A DNA stretch of 64,000 nt. Origin: CAWAHD01 sp963781785 (GTDB lineage Bacteria > Planctomycetota > Planctomycetia > Isosphaerales > Isosphaeraceae). Position 1 is the stretch's first letter; each line of letters begins with the position of its first letter. Position numbers and translations under genes: made by a program. The stretch covers positions 1,426,001-1,490,000 of the forward strand of contig CAWAHD010000005.1 of assembly GCA_963781785.1 (NCBI GenBank), read 5' to 3'. The notes under the pieces were generated by a model. It searched no databases. It was given only the letters and a program-made list of their open reading frames with translations, and was not told the origin of the DNA. Shown here piece by piece: positions 38,534 to 46,923 of the stretch.

Positions 38534-41500
38534 GTGGTTATCATGACGATCGATGAGATCCTGCAACGGCTGTCTGACGGTGCCAGCCTGGAAGGGCCGC
38601 ACTGGACCGAGCCGGTCAAAGTGCTGGCGATCAAGGCTCGCGGTACGCGCGTTGAAGTTCAGGCTGTCGGGCTGCACACCAAACGGCTCTGGAATAAGTT
38701 ACTCAAACCAGAGGACTTCGACGGTTCGATCAAGATCACGCAGGCCGGGGAACTTGCCGCGCTCACCGGCAACCCGACTCATTTCCGACTCGCCGCCGAA
38801 GCTCACCGCATCCGGCTGGCCTTCCAGTACGACCCCCACTTCGCCGTGTCTGTATCTCAGGTCGATCCGCTGCCGCACCAGATGGACGCCGTTTACTCCC
38901 ACCTGCTAACCCAGCCACAGATTCGGTTCCTGATCGCAGATGACCCCGGCGCGGGCAAGACGATCATGGCAGGGCTCACGCTCAAGGAGCTCAAGTTCCG
39001 GGGACTGGTCGAGCGGACTCTGATCGTCACCCCCGCCAATCTGACCGATCAGTGGCGGCGCGAGCTGCAGGACAAGTTCGGTGAGACGTTCACCGTCGTC
39101 AACCGTGGCACGGTGGGAGCCGCGTACGGCAGGAACATCTGGGACGACAAGGCCCAGTGCATCACGTCGATCGACTTCGTGGCCCGGCAGGACGACATCC
39201 TCAACCTGCTGCGGGACGTGCGCTGGGATCTGTGCATCGTGGACGAGGCCCACAAGATGGCCGCATACCGCTACGGCCAGAAGGTTAACAAGACCCAGCG
39301 CTACGAGTTCGGCGAGTTCCTGCGCGATCGTACCGACCATTTCCTCTTCCTGACCGCCACGCCGCACAAGGGCGACGCCGACAACTTCGCCCTGCTGCTC
39401 CAATTGCTCGACAGGGATCTCTACGTCACCGGCGACATCCTGGCCGAAGCCAGCGCCCACGGCGAGAATCGCATCATGATCCGGCGACTCAAGGAAGATA
39501 TGAAGAAGTTCGACGGCTCGCCGTGTTTCCCGCCCCGCAAGGTTCAGACACTCGCTTACGAGCTCACGCCGGATGAACTGGCGTTGTACGAAGCCGTCAC
39601 CGATTACGTGCGGAACAACTTTCAGCGCGCCGAGGCCGCCGAAAACCGCAATGTTGGCCTGGCCCTCACCGTCCTCCAGCGCCGGCTGGCTTCCAGCATG
39701 GCCGCCATCCGGCTGTCGCTGGAGCGACGGCTCAAGCGGCTCAGAGACCTGCAAAAGCTCGGCAAGATCAAGCAGGAATATGGCGAGTTGCCCGAGGACC
39801 TTGATGATCTGGCAGAGGCCGAGCGCTGGCACTTCGAGGACGAGCTCGTCGAGCGGCTGACGATGGCCGAGACGATGGCCGAGCTGGAGGCTGAGATCGA
39901 CGACCTCGAACGCCTCGTCAAGCTGGCCAAAGCCAACGAGAAAAACGTCCCCGAGACCAAGTTCGAGGAGCTTCGCGGCGTGGTCTCCGAACACCTGGCG
40001 GGTCGAGATGAGCGGCTGCTGGTCTTCACCGAACACAAAGACACGCTCGATTTCCTGGTCCGAAAGCTAACGAACCTGGGCTTCCACTGTTGCACGATCC
40101 ACGGCGGGATGTCACTCGAGAAACGGATCGACGCCGAACGCGAGTTCTTCGAGCGCAAGCCGTCCGTGATGGTCGCCACGGAAGCCGCGGGCGAAGGCAT
40201 CAACCTTCAGTTCTGCTCGCTGATGGTGAACTATGACATCCCGTGGAACCCCAACCGGCTCGAACAGCGAATGGGGCGCATCCACCGTTACAAGCAAGAA
40301 CGAGAGGTCATGATCTTCAACCTCGTCGCCAAGAACACGCGCGAGGGCGAGGTCATGGAGCGCCTTCTACTCAAGCTCGAAGACATGCGGGTCGCTCTGG
40401 GCAGCGACCGCGTGTACGACGTGATCGGCGAAATCATCCCGGTCCCCAGGTTCGACGCCCTGATGAAGGACTGGCTGTCCAAGCGTCGCACGATGGCCGA
40501 GATTCTGGCGGACATCGACCTCCAGACTGACGAGACCCAGGTGGCTCGCATCCGGGCCGACATGAACGACCGTTCGCTCGGCTCACGCTACATCGACCTT
40601 TCGAAGCTCGATGCCGACCGGCAGAAGAGCAAAGAGCAGCGGCTCATGCCCGAATACATCGAGAAGTTCTTCGTCGAGGCCTACCGCTCGTTCGGCGGCA
40701 CAATCACGCCGGAGAGGGTGAAGGACGAGAGCGGAAGGGTGAAGAAGGAGAAGGGAAATGAGTCCGGTTCCGATTCATCCTTCATCCCTCACCCTTCATC
40801 CTTCAGTTCGTGGTCGATCAACCGCGTTCCGCCGGAGCTCCGCAAGCTGGACGGCGCGCTGGAGAGGCGGTTCGGCAAGATCGGCCAGTCCTACCCCAAG
40901 ATCACTTTCGACAAGGAGCAGTCGCAGGGTTACTCCGAGGTCGAGTTTGTAGGCCCCGGCCATCCTCTGTTTGAAGGCGTCGTCGAACGAGTACTGCGCG
41001 ATTATGGCGGGTCGTTGCGGCAAGGCGCGGTGTACTACAATGCCGAAGCCACCGAGGCCACGGTGCTGTGGCTCCTCAAGTGCGGCGTCGAAGACGGCCG
41101 TGGCCAGACGATCGGCGAACGGCTCATAGCCGTGCACGCAAGGACGAAGGATCGAGACGAGAGGGCGAAGCCTGATTTGGGAGCGGGTGGGTACCCCTTC
41201 ATCCTTCATCCTTCATCCTTCATCCTTTCGAAGAGCCAGCCGTATGCGCTGCTCGACCTCAAAGCTCCTGAGAGCGCCGCTGACGTGCCTGCCCACGTGC
41301 GGCAGACAGCCACGAGCGAGGACACCGTGATCGACTGGTCGCTCGACCAGGTGACGCCGGAATACTTCGCCGAGATCAACGAGCGGCGCAGCCGCGAGCT
41401 TGGGGTCAAGGAAAAGTACGTTCGCAAGTCGCTCCAGTACCTGATCGGCGAGTCGGTCAAGAAGCTTGCCAAGTACGACCAGCAGCTCCGACCCCTTCGG

Positions 41501-42092
41501 GATGAGAATGACCCGAAGCGCCTTCGCTCCAGGGCAACCGGCGCAAGAAGAGGCGCGTAAGGCCGAGCTTTCGCACCGCCTCAAGGCTCGGCTGGAAGAG
41601 ATCGAGCAGGAATCGCACTTGTCGGAAAAGCCGCCCGAGATCCTGGGAGTAGCTGTGATCCTCCCTCCGCCGAGGGAGGTCGTGGAATCCATCGAGGGCA
41701 TGGAAAACGACCCCGAGGTCGAGGCGATCGCCGTCGAGCTCGTCAAAGAGTACGAAATCACTCACGGGCGGACGCCAGTTTCGGTGGAGGAGGAGAACTG
41801 CGGTTGGGACATCACATCCCTGAAAAACGGCCAGACGGACCGCTACATCGAGGTCAAGGGCCGAGCCGGCGTGGGTGGGGTTGCCTTGACGCCAAACGAG
41901 TGGATCAAGGCCCAGAGGTTTCTGAAGGAGTACTGGCTCTACGTGGTCGTCAACTGCAAGACGAAGCCCGAACTCTACAGGATCCAGGATCCGGCGTCGA
42001 AGCTGTCGCCCAGGGAGGAGCTCAGCGTGGTACGATACGTCGTTGGGTCAGACGATTGGCGGAGAGCAGCGGCGGGACGCCAAAGAGGCTGA
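38534..42092 (+). CDS. SNF2-type helicase with C-terminal DUF3883 (DrmD/Hma helicase-like), two frame breaks
   Basis: GTG 38534 (ATG 38543 is the alternative). Walker A DPGAGKT lies at residues 137-143, DEAH at 237-240, then LFLTATPHKGD, and the second RecA domain with LLVFTEHKDTLDFL, TEAAGEGINLQFC and NPNRLEQRMGRIHRYKQ. The first frame ends at 41560. One-base changes near 41520 and 41553 join LAKYDQQL to LQGNRRKK and then ARKAELSHRLKARLEEIEQE, so the DUF3883 nuclease-fold domain (VSVEEENCGWDI...RYIEVKGRAGVGGVALTPNEW...DPASKLSPREE) is its C-terminus, about 1185 residues overall. Two in-frame repeat insertions (40717 and 41140) add roughly 30 residues each. Core ATPase of the defence system: likely moves along invading DNA. 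Confidence 0.82.
40717..40806. repeat. (GAAGGAT)n palindromic element, copy 2, in frame within the helicase
   Basis: Diverged GTGAAGGACGAGAG / GGAAGGGTGAAGAAGG units face TTCATCCTTCATCCC / CCTTCATCCTTC. It encodes a Lys/Ser-rich linker (VKDESGRVKKEK...SSFIPHPSSF) between TITPER and WSINRVPPELRK, two segments expected to be nearly adjacent. The length keeps the frame open. Confidence 0.65.
41140..41228. repeat. (GAAGGAT)n palindromic element, copy 3, in frame within the helicase
   Basis: AAGGACGAAGGATCGAGACG faces five CTTCATC-type units (41198-41228). It encodes TKDRDERAKPDLGAGGYPFILHPSSFIL, between IGERLIAVHAR and KSQPYALLDLK. The right arm is nearly perfect, so this copy looks younger than copy 2. 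Confidence 0.68.
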
Positions 42093-42095
42093 TCA

Positions 42096-42329
42096 GTGAT
42101 AACGAGGCAGCACCGTCAGGAACTGTTGTGCCGGGCTTATGTGCACGCCGTCGCGGCGCAGGGCGGTTTGCTCTGCAGCAGGCCCGACCCTGATTATGGC
42201 ATTGATCTTTCCATGCGGAGCGTGGCAGTTCGGGGCCGCCGACACATGGACACCAGCGTGCAAGTCGATCTCCAGTTGCGCAGCACCACGCGGCCGTTCA
42301 TCACCGAGACCGAAAGGAAGTTGCCATGA
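42096..42329 (+). CDS. Truncated DUF4365 protein
   Basis: 77 residues starting MITRQHRQELLCRAYVHAVAA four bases after the helicase stop. GGLLCSRPDPDYGIDLSMRSV and SVQVDLQLRSTTRPFIT match the first half of DUF4365, a PDDEXK-like domain with the Asp of YGID and the QxK-like QLRS. The rest of the domain (normally 150 residues or more) is absent and the frame ends in ERKLP, overlapping the next ATG by four bases. It is either a truncated relic or a domain cut by an indel. Confidence 0.6.
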   Translation: MITRQHRQELLCRAYVHAVAAQGGLLCSRPDPDYGIDLSMRSVAVRGRRHMDTSVQVDLQLRSTTRPFITETERKLP

Positions 42330-42673
42330 CGTTTCGCAACCCCTGGATCGATCCGCGCGTCGTGCAGCTCGGGCCTGCGGAGGCCAAGGACTATCTCGTA
42401 CGTCGCGGCTGGAAATCTCTGGGCCCCGCGAGCAACCCTGTCCTCGAGATGTTCGAAGAGCCGGGTGAATCGGAGGGCACGCCGTCCGTTCTCGTCCCTC
42501 TCGAAGCCGATCAAGGGCCGATGCTCCAGAGGATGATCGACCTGGTTAGCGATCTGGCTCGGTTCGAAGACCGCTGGGCCGTTCACGTGCTCAGCGACAT
42601 GTTGGAACCATCGGGCGATGCGCCGGTCAACGGACCGGGTCTGGAACAGCCTGCGAAGTCCGGCGTCTCATGA
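42326..42673 (+). CDS. Hypothetical protein in the defence operon
   Basis: 115 residues. The start overlaps the previous stop (ATGA) and has AAAGGAAG upstream. Mid-section VLEMFEEPGESEGTPSVLVPLEADQGPMLQRMIDLVSDLARFE is typical of small soluble proteins with a Trp/Leu-rich helix. The stop overlaps an alternative start of the next gene. Not recognised; it is probably part of the cargo block with the DUF4365 fragment. Confidence 0.6.
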   Translation: MTFRNPWIDPRVVQLGPAEAKDYLVRRGWKSLGPASNPVLEMFEEPGESEGTPSVLVPLEADQGPMLQRMIDLVSDLARFEDRWAVHVLSDMLEPSGDAPVNGPGLEQPAKSGVS

Positions 42674-42735
42674 TGCAGACGCCGTCGCCGGAGCAGGAAA
42701 CGGAGAGACCTGACAACGCTGATGGGGAGGCGTCG

Positions 42736-43584
42736 ATGAGAGACAGTTGGGAAAAGAAGAGAATCCTGATCTGGGGCAAGACCCGGCCCGAGCTGAGCAT
42801 GAGTTACAAGGAAACGGTCTGCACGGGCGGCGTCTTCCAGGACACCAAGCGGTTGGTCAGGCTCTACCCGATCCCACTCCGCTATCTAAACGACGAGAAA
42901 TACTTCAAGAAGTACCAGTGGATCGAAGCCTTCGTCACGAAAGCGGGCCGTGATCCCCGAAAGGAGAGCTACAGGATCCGCGCGGACGAAATACAGGTCT
43001 TGGAAACAATCCCGCCGAAGAACGGGAACTGGGATGCGAGAGCCGAGTGGGTGTTCCAGCCCGAGAATGTGTTCAAGTCGGTCGAGTCTCTTCAGGAGGC
43101 CCAGCAACGGGACAACACCTCGCTCGGCCTCATCAAGCCCGCCTCGATCGACGACTTTCGGATCGAGCGGGTCAGCGAGAAGGACAAGGCCGAGTTCTGG
43201 CAGCGTTTCCAAGCCGCCCTTCAACAGATGGACCTCCAATTCGACCCCGAGCCGAAGCCAGGTGTGAAGCCGCTCAGCCCACCCGACTTCCGGTTCAAGC
43301 TTGTCTTCCGCTGCGACGATCCCCGTTGCACCAAGGATCACGAATTCAGCGTGCTTGACTGGGAGATCGACGCCCTCTATTTCAACCTCAAGAAGAGGGG
43401 GGATTCTCCCGAGGTCGCGTCGCAGAAGGTGATCTCCAAGCTCCGCGACGGCATCTGCTCCTCGGCCAAGGATCTCCACATGTTCCTTGGCACCATGGCG
43501 AATCACCCGCACATCTTCTCGATCGTCGGATTGTGGTATCCGAAGAAGAAAGCCGCGCCCAAGCAGCCGAGCCTCTTTGAGTAG
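42736..43584 (+). CDS. Defence-island protein with a Cys/His motif, function unknown
   Basis: 282 residues from ATG 42736, five bases after GGGGAGG; a start at 42670 is possible but lacks this site. The N-terminus (KKRILIWGKTRPELSMSYKETVCTGGVFQ) and LVRLYPIPLRYL resemble a small beta domain. A possible metal site FRCDDPRCTKDHEF precedes VLDWEIDALYFNL, and the C-terminus reads KDLHMFLGTMANHPHIFSIVGLWYPKK. I recall similar uncharacterised proteins beside restriction-like loci but cannot name the family. No known catalytic motif. Confidence 0.65.
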   Translation: MRDSWEKKRILIWGKTRPELSMSYKETVCTGGVFQDTKRLVRLYPIPLRYLNDEKYFKKYQWIEAFVTKAGRDPRKESYRIRADEIQVLETIPPKNGNWDARAEWVFQPENVFKSVESLQEAQQRDNTSLGLIKPASIDDFRIERVSEKDKAEFWQRFQAALQQMDLQFDPEPKPGVKPLSPPDFRFKLVFRCDDPRCTKDHEFSVLDWEIDALYFNLKKRGDSPEVASQKVISKLRDGICSSAKDLHMFLGTMANHPHIFSIVGLWYPKKKAAPKQPSLFE

Positions 43585-43633
43585 ACCGTCGAGAAGTTCT
43601 AACAACTCCGCACGCAGAGATCCAAGAGACTAG

Positions 43634-44050
43634 ATGGTCGAGACGATGAAGAAACTGATTGAGTTCGCTCTCCCGCTCAGGCACGTCTCCGATCAGACAG
43701 GTCGGCAAAAGTCGATCCGGCACGGGCCCAGCTCAGCGTTGCGCGTGTGCTTGGCCGGGTGTCGCCTGCCGGCCCGTTGCGAGGGCGTCATGGATGTCTT
43801 CCCGACAACGAACGAAAGGACCGTGGGCAAGCGGTTTGCAGAACAGTACTGGCTTTGCGTCCCTGCGGGCCGCATGACCAGGCCCGCGCCGTTCTTGATT
43901 CAGAATCCCGCATCGAAGCTGACTCCACGAGAGGAGGTGAGCGTCGTAAGATATCTCGTCGACCAATCGGACTGGCGAAGGGCTTCAATTTCGCCAGCGC
44001 TAACAGGTTTGTCCGAGGCACGATCTTTCAATCGGGAGGGAAGCCGATGA
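43634..44050 (+). pseudogene. Chimeric fossil: DUF1156 head joined to DUF3883 tail
   Basis: The first 35 residues, MKKLIEFALPLRHVSDQTGR then QKSIRHG, match the N-terminus of the DUF1156 methylase at 46917 (MLKRLIEVALPLKEVSEQSA then REKSIRHG). The last part, EQYWLC...NPASKLTPREEVSVVRYLVD then QSDWRRA, matches the C-terminus of DUF3883 at 42092 (EYWLYV...DPASKLSPREELSVVRYVVG then SDDWRRA). The middle is degenerate. The order methylase-head then helicase-tail is the reverse of a normal locus, so two partial core genes have been fused by deletion. Not functional as a methylase. The next gene starts four bases before its stop. Confidence 0.7.
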
Positions 44051-44577
44051 ACCCAGCACGAGTCGAGCTCAAGCTCATCCTCGACCAAGCGGGGATCGAG
44101 GACATTAGCTTGGAGACGTTCTCCCAACGCTTCAACATCCAGAAGCGGATTTTCCTGGTCCAGGTGATGGGGTGCGACCTCGGGTACCGTTTCGGCTGGT
44201 ACATACGTGGCCCATACTGCCGCGACCTGACCGCGGATGCCTTCACTCTGAAGGACGAACTCCTCGCCGGGGAAAAGGACCACGACGAATTCAAGTTGAC
44301 CGATGCTGCCAAGAACCGGGTTGAGCGGGCGAAGCAACTCTGGTCCCTGCGCGAGGGGCTCGGCGTCGATCAGGACGACTGGCTGGAGCTCTTGGCCTCC
44401 GTTCATTACCTGAAGCACATCGTGTACTGGCCGAAAGGCGAGACGCGCGATTTCAACGCCGTGTTCAAGGCACTGATCGACGCTAAGCCTAAGTTCGCGA
44501 GCTCCAGGGGCGCCGCTCGCCGAGCCTGGGATCGCCTGGATGAATTTGGACTAATCCAGGCCAAAACCCTCGCTTAG
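44047..44577 (+). CDS. Uncharacterised protein coupled to the HD phosphohydrolase
   Basis: 176 residues from ATG 44047 with GGGAGGG upstream. RVELKLILDQAGIEDISLET and FNIQKRIFLVQVMGCDLGYRFGWYIRGPYCRDLTADAF give a recognisable [GY]-x-F-x-WYxRGPY block, reminiscent of the YGWYLRGPYS pattern in DUF4065/SocA-like antitoxins; the resemblance is weak. The C-terminal half is helical. Its stop overlaps the next start, so it is translated with the HD protein and may control it (inference). Confidence 0.6.
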   Translation: MNPARVELKLILDQAGIEDISLETFSQRFNIQKRIFLVQVMGCDLGYRFGWYIRGPYCRDLTADAFTLKDELLAGEKDHDEFKLTDAAKNRVERAKQLWSLREGLGVDQDDWLELLASVHYLKHIVYWPKGETRDFNAVFKALIDAKPKFASSRGAARRAWDRLDEFGLIQAKTLA

Positions 44578-44579
44578 TG

Positions 44580-45995
44580 ATGGAGGCCAAGTTGGCCGAC
44601 GACTACCGGTACAAGATTATTTGCGACCCGGTCCACGGGGAGATCCCGCTCAGCCGGCTCGAGCAGGAACTGATCGACTCACCATCGTTCCAGCGATTAC
44701 GCCACCTGAAACAGCTCGGGCTCGCTACCCTCGTCTACCCCAACGCCAGCCATAGCCGTTTCGCTCATTCACTGGGGGTGTTTCGAATCATGAGCCGGAT
44801 CATCGATTTGCTGGTCGAGAAAGGCCGTTTCAAGGACGCCGATCGGCGCACAATGCGCGTCGCAGCGCTCCTCCACGACATCGGCCATTACCCGTACTCG
44901 CACCTGATGGAATACGTCGACCGGGACAAGCATCGCCCGTCTTACCTTTCCAGGCCCAAGAGTAGCAAGGCAAATCAGCCGGAAAATACAAGCCGCTATC
45001 CCGATCACGAAAAAATTGGGCAACTGGCAATCACCAAACGGCCAGACATCGCTTCGGTCTTGACCGGGAACGACATAGACCCGGGACAAATCGCGTCGAT
45101 CATACGGGCCGAACATAAGAAGCCTGCATACAACCAACTGATCCATAGCAGCCTAGACATGGACCGCATGGACTACATGGTCCGAGACTCACTCGGCACC
45201 GGCGTTCCGTACGGCCGGATCGACCTGCATTACCTGCTGAGCAATCTCGATGTAACCGACGAAGACGAAGTGGTCGTCTCTTACAAGGCGGCAGCCGCAG
45301 CGGAGCATTTTCTGGTTGCTCGTTATTTCATGTATAAAACCGTCTACATGCACAAGACGATTTTCGCCTTCGAAGCTTTGCTGCGCCATATCCTTTTCTT
45401 GTTGCGGGAACACGGCGCGATCCCGAAGAGTGGCGAAAAGATTGAAGAGCTTGTGCTCACGGAGGAGTTTCTCTCCTTCCACGACGGCTACGTCGATGAC
45501 CTGGTGAATAAGTACTGTCAAAAGAGCAAACCCAAAGACGTTGTCCCTTTGTGTAAGGCGCTCCGATCGCGGCAACCTCCGTGTCTTGTGCATGAAGTCT
45601 CTGCTCTAACCCATCAATCTCAGGGCGCGCCAGCCGAATACGCTCTGTTTACGCAGAACCGGGCGAAACGGATTACTGAACTCGCCAACGAGTTCAAGAT
45701 CGAGAAGTTGCGCTGGATATGGGAAGACCCGAAAGACATCAGGTTCGAGGCACTTGGGCCCTTTGTACCCTTGTCCCAGGCCTCAGACGTGAAGCGTGAG
45801 GAGGCCGCAGAATTAATCCAGGTGCGCGAAAAAGACGGGACGATTCGAAAGCTCGTCGAAGACAAGAACAGCATTCTTCATCATCTGAGCCAGCTTCGGC
45901 TGCGGATGAGCCGATTGTACGTGGTCGGCGTGACGGACAAGTCAGTGCTGGCGCGGATTCAGAACAAGGCGAAGGCGTGGTGCAAGTCTGACTGA
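44580..45995 (+). CDS. HD-domain phosphohydrolase (SAMHD1/dGTPase-like)
   Basis: 471 residues from ATG 44580 (GTG 44577 is also possible). The HD metal site shows as FQRLRHLKQLG...HSRFAHSLGVF (H), VAALLHDIGHYPYSHLME (HD) and SSLDMDRMDYMVRDS (final D). Conservation of the KIICDPVHGEIPLS start is typical of SAMHD1-like dNTP triphosphohydrolases. Depletion of dNTPs is an established antiviral strategy of such enzymes, so this is a plausible effector of the island. It is tightly linked to the small upstream gene and sits between the two core genes. Confidence 0.85.
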   Translation: MEAKLADDYRYKIICDPVHGEIPLSRLEQELIDSPSFQRLRHLKQLGLATLVYPNASHSRFAHSLGVFRIMSRIIDLLVEKGRFKDADRRTMRVAALLHDIGHYPYSHLMEYVDRDKHRPSYLSRPKSSKANQPENTSRYPDHEKIGQLAITKRPDIASVLTGNDIDPGQIASIIRAEHKKPAYNQLIHSSLDMDRMDYMVRDSLGTGVPYGRIDLHYLLSNLDVTDEDEVVVSYKAAAAAEHFLVARYFMYKTVYMHKTIFAFEALLRHILFLLREHGAIPKSGEKIEELVLTEEFLSFHDGYVDDLVNKYCQKSKPKDVVPLCKALRSRQPPCLVHEVSALTHQSQGAPAEYALFTQNRAKRITELANEFKIEKLRWIWEDPKDIRFEALGPFVPLSQASDVKREEAAELIQVREKDGTIRKLVEDKNSILHHLSQLRLRMSRLYVVGVTDKSVLARIQNKAKAWCKSD

Positions 45996-46007
45996 AAGGC
46001 AATTCCG

Positions 46008-46923
46008 GTGCCTCGATCCTGGCAAGAAGACTTCTTGGAGCGTCTCGTGACTGTCTCGCGGCAGACCGGCGATCCGCATCCGGCTTCCGCCAAGCTCCAT
46101 CCTGCGCAAGAAGTCCGCCAGCTTCGCCCACCCGGCGGTGCGCTGGATCGAGTGCGTATTCGACACGAATCGCTTGAGCGCCAACCCGAACGTGCAGGTG
46201 TTCGTGGTCGAGTGCGCAGTGAAACGAGGAACGGATATCGACGGACCGCTTCTGGAACGAGAGCTCAGGCAACAACAGATCGGCGGCGACGTGAACATCG
46301 ACCAGAGCTTGGCGGTGCTGCAATACCAATGGGGCTACGGCCGGGACGAATCCTTCCCCCTGCACGATTCCCGCCGGGTCAACGAAGTGGTCGACTGGGC
46401 GCACGCGGCACTCCGCGTGCTGTTCGCGCATCTGGAGAAACATCGTAACGTGGTGGCGGCTGCCGCGGCCTCGGGCGCTGAAACCGACACGCCGGCTGAT
46501 TTCACGCTGGCGATTGAGAAGTACCTCGAAGACATGCTGGTCGATGGCTGGGGCTCGCTCGCGTGGACGACGCCGTTGGATTATCTGGGACGGCAGGTCC
46601 CCTGCGCCGATCTTGGGTTCATCGACATCCTTGCCGAGGATCGCGGCACGGGAGATTTCGTCGTGATCGAGCTCAAGCGGGACCGCACCGACGACGAAGT
46701 CGTCGGCCAGTTGTCCCGCTACATGGGCTGGGTCCGGGAACACCGCGCCGACACGCTCGGTGTCGGTGTGCGCGGCGTCATTGTGGTTCACGTGGTCACG
46801 CCCAAGCTCCGCTCCGCTGCGCTCGCCCATGAGAACGTGCAGCTTTACACGTGCCACCTGGCAATTGCTCTTCAACCCGTGGCACTGCCGGGACGCAGTC
46901 AGACGGACAAGCTGAAATGTTAA
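46008..46923 (+). CDS. PDDEXK nuclease, NucS-like C-terminal domain, probable frame break near its start
   Basis: GTG 46008 has GAAAGG upstream and gives PRSWQEDFLERLV, but the conserved body is in another frame, open from about 46050 and with its first start codon at GTG 46138. A one-base break between 46060 and 46130 would join them. The C-terminal domain has DLGFIDILAEDRGTGDFVVIELKRDRTDDEVVGQLSRYMGWV, the D-ExK core of NucS/RecB-like nucleases. Upstream are helical segments (VNEVVDWAHAALRVLF). Its stop overlaps the methylase start. Probably a DNA-cutting effector. Confidence 0.68.
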
